NCBI RefSeq assembly: GCF_034670005.1
Contig: NZ_JAXMOH010000011.1
Coordinates: 1-64,000, forward strand
Length of the DNA: 64,000 nucleotides
Direction of reading: 5' to 3'
From: Thalassobius sp034670005
GTDB taxonomy: Bacteria; Pseudomonadota; Alphaproteobacteria; Rhodobacterales; Rhodobacteraceae
Shown: in pieces, positions 17,497-25,853 of the stretch
Layout of the letters: each line of letters opens with the position of its first letter
Position numbering within the stretch: position 1 is the first letter of the stretch
Made by a program: the position numbers and the translations under genes
Notes under the pieces: model-generated
The model's input: only the letters and a program-made list of their open reading frames with translations
Told to the model about the DNA's origin: nothing
Database searches by the model: none

Positions 17497-17537
17497 TATC
17501 TTGACGTCAAGATATTCAAGAAAACCTTGACGTCAAG
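17497..17537. promoter_or_regulatory. Two palindromic operators, probable MarR sites
   Basis: A perfect 18-base palindrome TATCTTGACGTCAAGATA (17497-17514) and a second copy of its core CTTGACGTCAAG (17526-17537), followed again by ATATT. The copies are 29 bases apart centre to centre on the start-to-start spacing of TTGACGTCAAGATATT (about 26-27 bases). They lie between the divergent exporter and MarR genes, the classic position for autoregulation plus control of the transporter. Confidence 0.75.
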
Positions 17538-17562
17538 ATATTAATTGGGAAAACTGCTAACC

Positions 17563-18057
17563 ATGGATCATGTCGACAAAATTTTGGCCCAATGGAGGGC
17601 CGAGCACCCGGAGTTTCAACTACGTCCCATGGGGCTAATGGGACGAATGAAGCGTTTGACGACTCATCTGACCCAAGGGTTGGATACGGTATTTGCCGCT
17701 CATGGGTTGAACGCGGCCAGCTTCGACGTGTTGGCCACGCTGCGCCGCTCCGGCGCGCCCTACGCGCTGACGCCATCGCAATTGATGGACTGGACCATGG
17801 TGACCTCGGGCACGATGACCAACCGGTTGGACCGGCTCGAAGCCAAGGGGCTGGTCGACCGAAAGAAGTCGGCTCAGGACGCCCGCAGCGTGGTGGTACA
17901 ACTGACGGTGAAGGGGCTTGACCTGATCAATGCCTGCGTTTCCGACCATGTCGTCAATCAGAACCGCATGACCGAAGCGCTGAACGCCAAGGAACAGGAA
18001 GAACTGGACCGGCTGCTGGCCAAATGGCTTGCCGCTTTCGAGCCGCCAGATGACTGA
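17563..18057 (+). CDS. MarR-family transcriptional regulator
   Basis: 164 residues. Winged helix-turn-helix of the MarR type: FDVLATLRRSG, LTPSQLMDWTMVTSGTMTNRLDRLEAKGLV (recognition helix) and the wing DRKKSAQDARSVVVQLT with the Asp-Arg pair. It begins at ATG 17563; a TTG 18 bases earlier is less likely. It probably binds the paired palindromes just upstream to control itself and the divergent EamA exporter. Confidence 0.9.
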   Translation: MDHVDKILAQWRAEHPEFQLRPMGLMGRMKRLTTHLTQGLDTVFAAHGLNAASFDVLATLRRSGAPYALTPSQLMDWTMVTSGTMTNRLDRLEAKGLVDRKKSAQDARSVVVQLTVKGLDLINACVSDHVVNQNRMTEALNAKEQEELDRLLAKWLAAFEPPDD

Positions 18058-18070
18058 GGGTCAGCCAAAG

Positions 18071-18098
18071 AAAAAGGCGCGCCCCAGAGAGGCACGCC
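18071..18098 (-). terminator. Terminator after bztD
   Basis: Minus-strand stem GGCGTGCC/GGCGCGCC (one G-U pair) followed by five Ts opposite 18071-18075. A second hairpin of GGGGGCG/CGCCCCC lies between it and the bztD stop. Confidence 0.7.
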
Positions 18099-18135
18099 CG
18101 GAAGGGGGCGACAACCGCCCCCGATTTCATAACCC

Positions 18136-18927
18136 TCAGTGACCCAGAATCTGGCTCAGGAACAACTTGGTCCGCTCACTTTGCGGGTTGTTAAAGAACT
18201 CTTCTGGTTCGTTCTGTTCGACGATCTGGCCCTGATCCATGAAAATCACCCGGTTGGCCACCTGCCGCGCAAAGCCCATTTCGTGGGTCACACACAGCAT
18301 GGTCATACCTTCCTCGGCCAGCTCGATCATGGTGTCGAGCACTTCCTTGATCATCTCGGGGTCCAGCGCCGAAGTCGGTTCGTCAAACAGCATGATGCGC
18401 GGCTTCATGCACAAGCTGCGCGCAATCGCCACCCGCTGTTGCTGACCGCCCGACAACTGACCGGGAAACTTGTCGGCCTGTTCGGGGATCTTGACCTTCT
18501 CAAGGAAATGCATCGCCGTCTCAATGGCCTCTTTCCGGGGTGTCTTGCGTACCCAGATCGGTGCCAGCGTGCAGTTTTCCAGGATGGTCAGATGCGGGAA
18601 AAGGTTGAAGTGCTGGAAACACATCCCGACTTCCGACCGGATCTTGTCGATATTTTTCAGGTCCGAAGTCAGTTCGGTTCCATCGACCACGATGCGGCCC
18701 TGCTGGTGTTCTTCCAGCCGGTTGATGCAGCGGATCAGGGTCGATTTACCCGACCCTGACGGTCCGGCAATCACGATCCGTTCACCCTGATTCACCGTCA
18801 GGTTGATGTCGCGCAGCACATGAAACGCACCGTACCATTTGTTCATGGCACTGATTTCGATGGCGACCTCATCCGAGACCTGCATCTTGGAACGGTCGAT
18901 TTTACGGTCGGTTGCAAGATCAGACAT
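18136..18927 (-). CDS. bztD: Glutamate/glutamine/aspartate/asparagine ABC transporter, ATPase
   Basis: 263 residues. Walker A GPSGSGKST, signature LSGGQQQRVAIARSL, Walker B IMLFDEPTSALDP and the switch His in CVTHEMGFAR place it in the polar amino acid (PAAT) family of ATPases. Length and operon order match BztD of Rhodobacter capsulatus. It is the last gene of the bztABCD operon, 11 bases after bztC. Confidence 0.93.
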   Translation of the reverse strand: MSDLATDRKIDRSKMQVSDEVAIEISAMNKWYGAFHVLRDINLTVNQGERIVIAGPSGSGKSTLIRCINRLEEHQQGRIVVDGTELTSDLKNIDKIRSEVGMCFQHFNLFPHLTILENCTLAPIWVRKTPRKEAIETAMHFLEKVKIPEQADKFPGQLSGGQQQRVAIARSLCMKPRIMLFDEPTSALDPEMIKEVLDTMIELAEEGMTMLCVTHEMGFARQVANRVIFMDQGQIVEQNEPEEFFNNPQSERTKLFLSQILGH

Positions 18928-18938
18928 ATGTGATCTCC

Positions 18939-20264
18939 TTACTGATGATCGGTTCTGAGCTTGCGCTCGAGATACATGGAATAACGCGACATGGAGAAAC
19001 AGAAGACCCAGAACATCAGGGCAATAAAGCCGTAAAGTTCCCAGACAATCCCGTTCCAGTCAGAATCCGCACGAATGGCATTCGACAGGCCCAGCGGGTC
19101 CAACAAGCCGATCACCGACACCAGCGTGGTGTCCTTGAACAGGCCGATAAAGGTGGACACGATACCGGGGATCGAGATTTTCAACGCCTGCGGCATGATG
19201 ATCAGCCGCTGCGCCTGCCAGTAATCCAGCCCCAGCGAATCGGCGCCCTCGTACTGTCCCTTCGGCAATGCGGCCAACCCGCCCCGGATCACCTCGGCCA
19301 TATAGGCCGACGCAAACAGGGTCGCCATGATGATCACCCGCATGATGATGTCGAAATTCGTACCCGGAGGCATGAAGATGTTCAGCAGCGTCGAGGCGAC
19401 GAACAGCAACGTGATCAGCGGCACACCGCGAATGAATTCGATGAAACCCACGCAAAGAGATTTCACGATCAGCAGATCAGATTGACGCCCCAGCGCCAGA
19501 ACGATGCCGATGGGCAGCGAACAAGCGATGGCGACAACGCCGATGGTGATTGACAACATCATGCCGCCAAAGTTCCGGCTGTTGATGGCTTCCAGCCCGA
19601 TGGGCAGAATCGCGTTGAGCCCGCCTACGGCGTTGGGGTCATCGGAATTCGGCAGGCCGTTGACCACATATCCCGACAGGATAAGCCACCAGACCAACGC
19701 GGCAACGACGGCCGCGATCACTGCAGCAAGGCTGCCTGCGGCCGTATTCACGGCCTTGTAGACAAAGAAGCCGATGACGAAACCGGCGGCCGCAGCCAGC
19801 GGTCCCCAGATCGTCCCGCCCCATAGCAGCCAAGGCATCAGGAAGGGGAAGATCGCGGTGAAGTAGATCAGCTTGCCCGGAACTTTCTCGGCAAACAATA
19901 TGGGGGCCAAAGCGACCGCCAGCAGAATGAAGGTCAGGATCGGGCGCCAGTAGGATTCAGGCGGATAGAACCCAAACAAAAGCTGCACCCAGCGGTCCCG
20001 GATCACCCCCCAACAAGCCCCTTCGTGACCAGCCAAGATTTCGCGGCATTCGTTCAGCGACATCGCCCCCCATGTAGGAGACAAGGCCCAGCTCAGGATC
20101 GCCTCGAGCACGAAGAGGACGAACAGGCCCGACACCACGGTCAGTATCGAATTCAGCCAGCCCGAAAACAGGTTTTCCCGCATCCAGCCAACGATCCCGA
20201 CCGACGTGGCCGGTGGCGTCTGCTGTTGCAGCATTTCTGTGCGGACAAAAGATACATCGTTCAT
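18939..20264 (-). CDS. bztC: Polar amino acid ABC transporter permease BztC
   Basis: 441 residues. Unusually long for a PAAT permease because of an N-terminal extension with several extra hydrophobic helices (about 25-230); the His/Glu/Gln/Arg/opine permease core follows, with EFIRGVPLITLLFVAS and the coupling-loop motif EVIRGGLAALPKGQYEGADSLGL. This long form is typical of BztC/AapM. It begins one base after bztB ends. Confidence 0.92.
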   Translation of the reverse strand: MNDVSFVRTEMLQQQTPPATSVGIVGWMRENLFSGWLNSILTVVSGLFVLFVLEAILSWALSPTWGAMSLNECREILAGHEGACWGVIRDRWVQLLFGFYPPESYWRPILTFILLAVALAPILFAEKVPGKLIYFTAIFPFLMPWLLWGGTIWGPLAAAAGFVIGFFVYKAVNTAAGSLAAVIAAVVAALVWWLILSGYVVNGLPNSDDPNAVGGLNAILPIGLEAINSRNFGGMMLSITIGVVAIACSLPIGIVLALGRQSDLLIVKSLCVGFIEFIRGVPLITLLFVASTLLNIFMPPGTNFDIIMRVIIMATLFASAYMAEVIRGGLAALPKGQYEGADSLGLDYWQAQRLIIMPQALKISIPGIVSTFIGLFKDTTLVSVIGLLDPLGLSNAIRADSDWNGIVWELYGFIALMFWVFCFSMSRYSMYLERKLRTDHQ

Positions 20265-20265
20265 G

Positions 20266-21513
20266 TTATCTCTCCACCAGTTTGACGCGGTTGTTATACC
20301 AGTTCATCACCATCGAGATGCTCAGGCTGATCACCAGATAGATCAGCATGCCCAGCAGAACCGTTTCCAGTTCGCGGCCGGTTTGGTTCAGGGTGATGCC
20401 CATCAATGTGCCGGTCAGGTCCATATAGCCCACGGCGATGGCCAGAGACGAGTTTTTGGTCAGGTTGAGATACTGCGAAATCAGCGGCGGGATGATCACC
20501 CGCAGTGCCTGCGGCAGCACGACAAGGCTCATGATCCGGTTGGATCGCAATCCCAACGCCGCGGCAGCCTCTGTCTGGCCCTTGGAAATGGCCAGGATAC
20601 CGGCGCGCACATTTTCTGCGATGAAGGCCGCGGTATAAAGCGACAGAGCCAACCACAGCGCGATCAGTGAATTGCGCATATGGGTGCCGCCCTGAAAGTT
20701 GAAGCCTTTCAATGCGGGATAGCCCAGATGGAACCCCAACCCGATCAGTACCATCGCCAGCGGCACCACCACAGCGCCAAGGCTCAGATACCAAGTTGTC
20801 GGACGGTTGCCTGTTGCTTCCTGAATCCGATTGGCGCGCAGCTTGATTTTATGCCTGACGAACAGCCCCAGACCTAATGCTATCAGGACGACGATCAGAT
20901 CCAGTGAGACATTGAAACGGAAACTGGACGCCCCGAACAGATGAATGTCCCCCAAGCTGCGGGAAAACAGTGGCTCGGGCACATAAATGCCGCGGTTGGT
21001 GACGACTATGGACCCGGTTTCAACCCCCCTGAACGCGCGTGGCGAGGGTAAGGTTTCGATCAGCACAGCCATTGTGAACACGATCCACAACAGCACTGGC
21101 ACATTGCGGAAGGTTTCCACATAGACCGTCATCAGCTTGGCGATCAGCCAGTTCTTGGACAGGCGTAAAACACCGATAATCACACCCAGAATGGTCGCTG
21201 TGATACAGCCCATCACTGCCACCAGCAGGGTATTCAGCAGACCGATAAAGGCGGCCCGCATATGGGAGTTCTGATTGTCATAGTCGATCAGGCGCTGGTT
21301 AATGTCATATCCGGCAGGTTCACCAAGGAACTTGAAACTCGGTTCTTTTCCGAGATCCAGCAGGTTTTGCGCGGTATTGTTGATTAACCATCCGATCAGC
21401 AGCATGAAGCCGAGCATGGCGACGACCTGAATGGTCATCGACCGATACCGGGTGTCGTAAATCAACATAGACAGCCGGAACGACTCCTTGGGAGGGTCGA
21501 TAAGTGTTGTCAT
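20266..21513 (-). CDS. bztB: Polar amino acid ABC transporter permease BztB
   Basis: 415 residues. Like its partner it has an insertion between the first helices and the permease core; family motifs include VETFRNVPVLLWIVF and the coupling loop ENVRAGILAISKGQTEAAAALGL. With BztC it forms the heterodimeric channel. It is separated from bztA by 122 bases containing a strong hairpin. Confidence 0.92.
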   Translation of the reverse strand: MTTLIDPPKESFRLSMLIYDTRYRSMTIQVVAMLGFMLLIGWLINNTAQNLLDLGKEPSFKFLGEPAGYDINQRLIDYDNQNSHMRAAFIGLLNTLLVAVMGCITATILGVIIGVLRLSKNWLIAKLMTVYVETFRNVPVLLWIVFTMAVLIETLPSPRAFRGVETGSIVVTNRGIYVPEPLFSRSLGDIHLFGASSFRFNVSLDLIVVLIALGLGLFVRHKIKLRANRIQEATGNRPTTWYLSLGAVVVPLAMVLIGLGFHLGYPALKGFNFQGGTHMRNSLIALWLALSLYTAAFIAENVRAGILAISKGQTEAAAALGLRSNRIMSLVVLPQALRVIIPPLISQYLNLTKNSSLAIAVGYMDLTGTLMGITLNQTGRELETVLLGMLIYLVISLSISMVMNWYNNRVKLVER

Positions 21514-21599
21514 TTGGGATGTTCCCCGTCATTCGACCTTATTGTTTTAACTGGCCTCAAGGGCCGATGGTCGATCTTGTCAGACTGATAGAGTAGAAA

Positions 21600-21621
21600 G
21601 GGCGCGGCTTGCGCCGCGCCC
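21600..21621 (-). terminator. Intra-operon hairpin between bztA and bztB
   Basis: Perfect stem GGGCGCGGC/GCCGCGCCC with four-base loop, immediately after the bztA stop, followed on the minus strand by TTTCTACTC. The short U tract suggests partial termination or 3'-end protection, as is common after genes for abundant binding proteins. Confidence 0.6.
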
Positions 21622-21635
21622 TAAGAATGCAGAAA

Positions 21636-22652
21636 TTACCGGAACGGCGGAGCGTAAAGCAGACCACCCTCGGTCCACTGTGCGTTCAGACCACGCGCCA
21701 GACCGATCGGGGTGCTTGCGCCGATGTTCTTTTCGAACAATTCGCCGTAGTTACCACCCGCCATGATGGCGCGCTTGGCCCATTCGGCATCCAGACCCAG
21801 CATTTCACCCAAGGTACCTTCAGTCCCCAGCATACGGTTGATTTCTGGGTTGTCAGTGCCGCTCGACAGTTCGCCAATATTGGCCGAAGTGATACCCAGC
21901 TCTTCGGCTGCGATCAGCGAATTCAGCGTCCAGCGCACAACGTCACCCCATTCGGCGTCGCCGTGACGGACCAGCGGACCCAGCGGTTCTTTCGAAATGA
22001 TTTCAGGCAGAACCACAAAGTCGCCCGGGTTTTCGAAGGTTGCACGAGTCGCGGCCAGGCCCGATGCGTCGGTTGTGTAGACGTCGCAGGCACCAGCCAG
22101 GAACTGCTGCTGAGCTTCGGCGTTGGTTTCGATCGGAACCGGTTCATAGCTGATGTTATTCGAGCGGAAGAAATCCGCCAGGTTCAGCTCGGTGGTGGTG
22201 CCGGTCTGGATACAAACGGTCGCGCCGTCCAGTTCCTTGGCCGAAGACACGCCCAGTTCCTTGGGAACCATGAAGCCCTGACCATCATAGTAGTTCACGC
22301 CGACGAATTCGAATTTCAAATCGACATCGCGCGAGAAAGTCCAGGTAGTGTTTCGGGCCAGCATATCCACTTCGCCAGAGGCGAGAGCGGTAAAGCGGGT
22401 CTTACCGGTGGTTGGGACGAATTCGACGGCATCCTTGTCGCCAAGGACAGCAGCGGCGACAGCACGGCAGACGCCAACGTCAAAGCCTTCCCAATGGCCG
22501 TTTGCGTCAGGCGCTGCGAAACCAACGAGACCAGTGGTCACACCGCAGTTCAGCTTGCCGCGTGCTTTCACATCATCGAGAGTCCCGGCTGCTGCGACAC
22601 CAGCCGAAAGGCCGGCAACGGTCAACGCGCCAAGAAATACGGATTTTTTCAT
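21636..22652 (-). CDS. bztA: Polar amino acid ABC transporter substrate-binding protein BztA
   Basis: 338 residues, equal to the known size class of BztA/AapJ. A signal peptide is seen (MKKSVFLGALTVAGLSAGVA, cleavage near AAA-GTL). Type III solute-binding protein motifs follow: GKLNCGVTTGLVGFAAPD, GFDVGVCRAVAAAVLGD, and the SRDVDLKFEF stretch. It binds acidic amino acids and their amides in the periplasm. The ATG at 22652 follows GAGGTAAAC; the frame stays open upstream but without a ribosome site. Confidence 0.94.
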   Translation of the reverse strand: MKKSVFLGALTVAGLSAGVAAAGTLDDVKARGKLNCGVTTGLVGFAAPDANGHWEGFDVGVCRAVAAAVLGDKDAVEFVPTTGKTRFTALASGEVDMLARNTTWTFSRDVDLKFEFVGVNYYDGQGFMVPKELGVSSAKELDGATVCIQTGTTTELNLADFFRSNNISYEPVPIETNAEAQQQFLAGACDVYTTDASGLAATRATFENPGDFVVLPEIISKEPLGPLVRHGDAEWGDVVRWTLNSLIAAEELGITSANIGELSSGTDNPEINRMLGTEGTLGEMLGLDAEWAKRAIMAGGNYGELFEKNIGASTPIGLARGLNAQWTEGGLLYAPPFR

Positions 22653-22723
22653 GTTTACCTCTTCCTGATTGTCCGCCCTGTGGTTGAGCGGTTTTCGACC
22701 CCTTTGCGGAATCGAGGACGAAT

Positions 22724-22752
22724 ATGACAGGTGTTCCCCCGTCAGTGACCAA
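22724..22752 (-). promoter_or_regulatory. Possible promoter of bztABCD
   Basis: Minus-strand TTGGTC (22747-22752), 17-base spacer, TGTCAT (22724-22729), 71 bases before the bztA start. Moderate match only. Confidence 0.4.
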
Positions 22753-22872
22753 ACTTTGGGCGATTTCATCGCAAAAGGTCAAGTCACAGTTCGTCAAAAG
22801 CGAGCACTGCAAAGGGTTTCCGCAAGGGAAAGGTAATCTTTTCCCCAATTACAGAATAATATCTGCCTCAGA

Positions 22873-23586
22873 TCACGTCGTCGCGCTTAGGTCGAAAAAT
22901 CGCTTGGCATGCAGGAATTCCTGCCGCTTATGCTCGGCCTTTGCCGCAGCTTCTTCGTCGACGCCCCATTGTTCAGTCTGCCAAGTTTCATCTAGCTGCG
23001 AAACTTGCCAAATTTGTTCGATATCGCAATAGTTCCGCACCGCAGCGAACCCTAGGATCAAAGACCCAGACATGCAGACCAGGTCATGAAACGCGGCCAG
23101 TTGGAAATCGTCCAGATCCTTTACCAACTTCTGCATCCTATCCAGAACGGCCTCACTTTGCGCCATCGGCATCACCCCTGACACAACTTGCAACCGAACG
23201 CCCAGATTTTGTGCAGCCCAGTCCAGCACCGGATCCCACGCGTCCGCCTGTCGCGAAATCAGCTCTTGCGGATGAGTCGCGCGGTAGCAAAGCAAATCCG
23301 AACCGCCATATTCGGCCAGCATTTCAGCAACCGCATCATGCTGAACCGCCACTTTGTCCAGCGCCGAATTCGACATCCGGGTAAAGGGCATGAGCGAGGG
23401 GTCGATTTCGTCTTCCTGAGCGTCCCATTCAGATGAGACCGCCTGCGCCAGCCGCAGTGAGGGCAAGACCATCAGCCGTTTGGCGGGGGTCCGGACTGAA
23501 CGTCCGTCCAATGCCACCTGCCAACCGTTTTCGACCGGCTCTGGTGTGGCTTCTTTCCAGAAACGCTTGGGTTTAAGAATGCTCAT
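22873..23586 (-). CDS. ATP12 family F1-ATPase assembly chaperone
   Basis: 237 residues. ATP12 proteins chaperone the alpha subunit during assembly of the F1 part of ATP synthase in mitochondria and alphaproteobacteria. Visible family features are KRFWKEATPEPVENGWQVALDGR at the N-terminus (split here as KRFWKEA and VALDGRSVRTPAK), SSEWDAQEDEIDPSLMPFTR, and GGSDLLCYRA. The ATG at 23586 overlaps the HAD gene stop by four bases. Confidence 0.92.
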   Translation of the reverse strand: MSILKPKRFWKEATPEPVENGWQVALDGRSVRTPAKRLMVLPSLRLAQAVSSEWDAQEDEIDPSLMPFTRMSNSALDKVAVQHDAVAEMLAEYGGSDLLCYRATHPQELISRQADAWDPVLDWAAQNLGVRLQVVSGVMPMAQSEAVLDRMQKLVKDLDDFQLAAFHDLVCMSGSLILGFAAVRNYCDIEQIWQVSQLDETWQTEQWGVDEEAAAKAEHKRQEFLHAKRFFDLSATT

Positions 23587-24269
23587 TGCTTGCTCTCCCA
23601 CATACGTTCGATTGCGCCGGGCAGGTCACGTGCATCATGGATCACATCATCGGCCAGACCAGCCAGCACCTCGGCCCGGTGATAGCCCCAGCCGACACCA
23701 AGCGCCCCCACCCCGGCGGCCCGGGCCATATCCATGTCAAAGCTGGTATCGCCAATCATCACCGCGTTTTCCGCTGCTATACTGGTTTCAGACAGTGCCG
23801 ACATGATCATCGCCGGATGCGGTTTCGACGGATGGTGATCCGCGACCTGTTGGGTCAGAAACAAATGTTCCATGCCATGCCCTGCCAACAGCGCATCCAG
23901 TCCGCGTCGGGATTTGCCGGTGGCAACCCCCAGCAGATAATGATCAATTGTCGACAACTGATCCAGTACCGCACGGATATGCGGATAAAGCGGCGAGTTT
24001 TTCTGCGCCCCCTGCGCCGCGCGCAGCGCCATATAGGACGCCTTATAAGCGTCGACCAATCGCGCATAGGCCGCCTGTTCCAACCCCGGCGCCAGCTTGG
24101 GCATCGCCACGTCGAGCGACAACCCAACGATGCCAAGGATCGCCGCGCGCGCGGGCGGTGCCATCCCCTCGGACGCAAAGGCGCTCGTCATCGAGGCAAC
24201 GATGTCGCCCTGACTGTCCACCAGCGTTCCGTCGACATCGAACAGGATCAGCCGCAGGGCGTCGTTCAT
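23583..24269 (-). CDS. HAD hydrolase, phosphoglycolate phosphatase-like
   Basis: 228 residues. HAD motif I is LILFDVDGTLVDS (nucleophile Asp in DVDGT), motif II TG in GVATGK, motif III Lys in HHPSKPHPAM and motif IV GDTSFDMDMA. A C1-type helical cap lies between motifs I and II. The general fold matches Gph-like phosphatases; the substrate is uncertain. Overlaps rluC (ATGA) upstream and the ATP12 gene downstream. Confidence 0.88.
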   Translation of the reverse strand: MNDALRLILFDVDGTLVDSQGDIVASMTSAFASEGMAPPARAAILGIVGLSLDVAMPKLAPGLEQAAYARLVDAYKASYMALRAAQGAQKNSPLYPHIRAVLDQLSTIDHYLLGVATGKSRRGLDALLAGHGMEHLFLTQQVADHHPSKPHPAMIMSALSETSIAAENAVMIGDTSFDMDMARAAGVGALGVGWGYHRAEVLAGLADDVIHDARDLPGAIERMWESKQ

Positions 24270-25321
24270 TGCAGCGTCTCGAAAGGATCGTCGGCGGCCA
24301 GATCCTCGGTCCAGCCGAAAGTGTCCCAACTGTGTTTCATATGTTCGGGCAACGGTGCCGTAATCGTCACCGGTTTTTTCGTTACCGGATGAAGGAAGGT
24401 CATGGACCGGGCATGCAGGTGCAGTTTTTTACTGATCACCCCGCCCAGTTGCGCACCCCAGCCATCCCCCATATTTTCCTGCCTCGAGCCGCCATATTTA
24501 CCGTCACCGATAATCGGATGTCCGATCTCTGCCATATGCGCACGCAGCTGGTGGGTACGCCCCGTCAACGGTTCCATCGCCACCCAGGACGCGCGCCCGG
24601 CAACCCGATAGAGCGTGGCATACAGCGTATGCGCCCGCTTCGCGCCAGGTGTTCTGTCGATGTCGTGCGGATGCACGCAAACCATCTTTTCGCCCTCGCC
24701 CTTGGCACCGTGGCCACCAGCCTTGACCAGCCCGTATTTGACTTCGCCCAGATAGGGGGTGGGCACCCCGGCCACCAGGGCCCAGTAAATCTTGCGGGTC
24801 TGCTTGTGCCGCAGCGCGGCGGTCAACGCCTGCGCCGCCGCGCGGGTGCGCGCCAGCAGCAGCACCCCGGAAGTATCCTTATCCAGCCGATGCACCAGCC
24901 GCGGCTTTTCCTCCATCCCGAATTTCAGCGCTTCGGTCAATCCGTCGACATGTCGGGTCTGCTTGCTACCGCCCTGCGTCGGCAGCCCGGCGGGCTTGTT
25001 CAGCGCGATGATATGGTCATCGCGGTACAAAACGCAGGATTGAATGAGCTTTTCATCCTCGGGCGAAACCGTGGAGGGCCTGGGTTTGGCCGCCGCTTTC
25101 GGCATCTCGTCCGGGTCCGGCAAGGGTGGGATTCGCACCTGTTGCCCGGCTTCCAGCCGGGTCGATGCCTTGACCCGGCCACCGTCGACGCGCAATTCGC
25201 CTTTGCGGCACATCTTTTCGATGCGGCCCTGTGCCAGATGCGGGAACAGCCGTTTCAACCAGCGATCCAGCCGCTGATTGCCATCGTCCGACCCCACGGT
25301 CAGTGTTTGTACAGCACTCAT
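24266..25321 (-). CDS. rluC: 23S rRNA pseudouridine synthase, RluC/RluD family
   Basis: 351 residues. N-terminal S4 RNA-binding domain (about 15-75, RLDRWLKRLFPHLAQGRIEK), then the synthase domain with the catalytic Asp in HRLDKDTSGVLLLAR (D147) and later TGRTHQLRAHMAEIGHPI. This makes pseudouridines in large-subunit rRNA. RluC is the best fit by size and domain order; RluD-like activity cannot be excluded. Its start overlaps the crcB stop (ATGA). Confidence 0.88.
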   Translation of the reverse strand: MSAVQTLTVGSDDGNQRLDRWLKRLFPHLAQGRIEKMCRKGELRVDGGRVKASTRLEAGQQVRIPPLPDPDEMPKAAAKPRPSTVSPEDEKLIQSCVLYRDDHIIALNKPAGLPTQGGSKQTRHVDGLTEALKFGMEEKPRLVHRLDKDTSGVLLLARTRAAAQALTAALRHKQTRKIYWALVAGVPTPYLGEVKYGLVKAGGHGAKGEGEKMVCVHPHDIDRTPGAKRAHTLYATLYRVAGRASWVAMEPLTGRTHQLRAHMAEIGHPIIGDGKYGGSRQENMGDGWGAQLGGVISKKLHLHARSMTFLHPVTKKPVTITAPLPEHMKHSWDTFGWTEDLAADDPFETLQ

Positions 25322-25695
25322 GTCAGGGCCCACCGCATAAGGTTTACTCCGGCCACCAGCGCCATCAAAGACAGCAGCACCGATAGCCCGACATAGATTG
25401 CCGCCTGCCCGACGGCGCCGCGTTCATAAAGCGTGAAAGCTTCCAGAGAAAAGGCCGAAAAGGTAGTGAAACCGCCCAAAACCCCCGTCATCAAGAACGG
25501 GTTGAGATGGCTCAATCCACGCTGACCAAGATAAACCAACATCGCCCCCATGATCCCCGATCCCAGGATATTGACGAAAAGCACACCCAAAGGGAAACCG
25601 GGGCCCATCAGCTTGAAGATGGCAACTCCGGAAAGATAGCGCAGCATTGCGCCGAATGCGCCCCCGAGGGCGACTTGAAAAGCCGTTATCAACAT
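25318..25695 (-). CDS. crcB: Fluoride exporter CrcB/Fluc
   Basis: 125 residues, four membrane helices. Fluoride channel hallmarks are GGAFGAMLRYLSG, the conserved Asn in LFVNILGS and GVLGGFTTFSAFSLE. Works as a dual-topology homodimer. First gene of the crcB-rluC-HAD-atp12 chain, in which every junction is a four-base ATGA overlap. I see no fluoride riboswitch upstream. Confidence 0.95.
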   Translation of the reverse strand: MLITAFQVALGGAFGAMLRYLSGVAIFKLMGPGFPLGVLFVNILGSGIMGAMLVYLGQRGLSHLNPFLMTGVLGGFTTFSAFSLEAFTLYERGAVGQAAIYVGLSVLLSLMALVAGVNLMRWALT

Positions 25696-25795
25696 GGCGC
25701 CCCTCCTGATCTGCTACTGCCGGATTGTCAAGTTTTCAAAGCTGGAACAGTCAGACCAGCCAAAATCGCGGGCCGGTGACCTGCGCCTCCGGCGG

Positions 25796-25853
25796 GAGTA
25801 TTTTGGCCAAGATAAAATCGGGGAGTACAAATTTCATCTTGGCTGAAATACTC
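25796..25853. repeat. Inverted pair of an 18-base extragenic motif
   Basis: GAGTATTTTGGCCAAGAT (25796-25813) and its inverted near-copy (25836-25853, 16 of 18 matching) surround a 22-base loop; CTCCGGCGG flanks the left copy. The right arm touches the rarA stop codon. From memory this motif is common between genes in Rhodobacterales; here the inverted arrangement could act as a transcript end. Confidence 0.65.

Noticed and set aside
25696..25795. Fluoride riboswitch before crcB
   Set aside because: None of the conserved fluoride aptamer sequence or pseudoknot pattern could be seen in the bases upstream.
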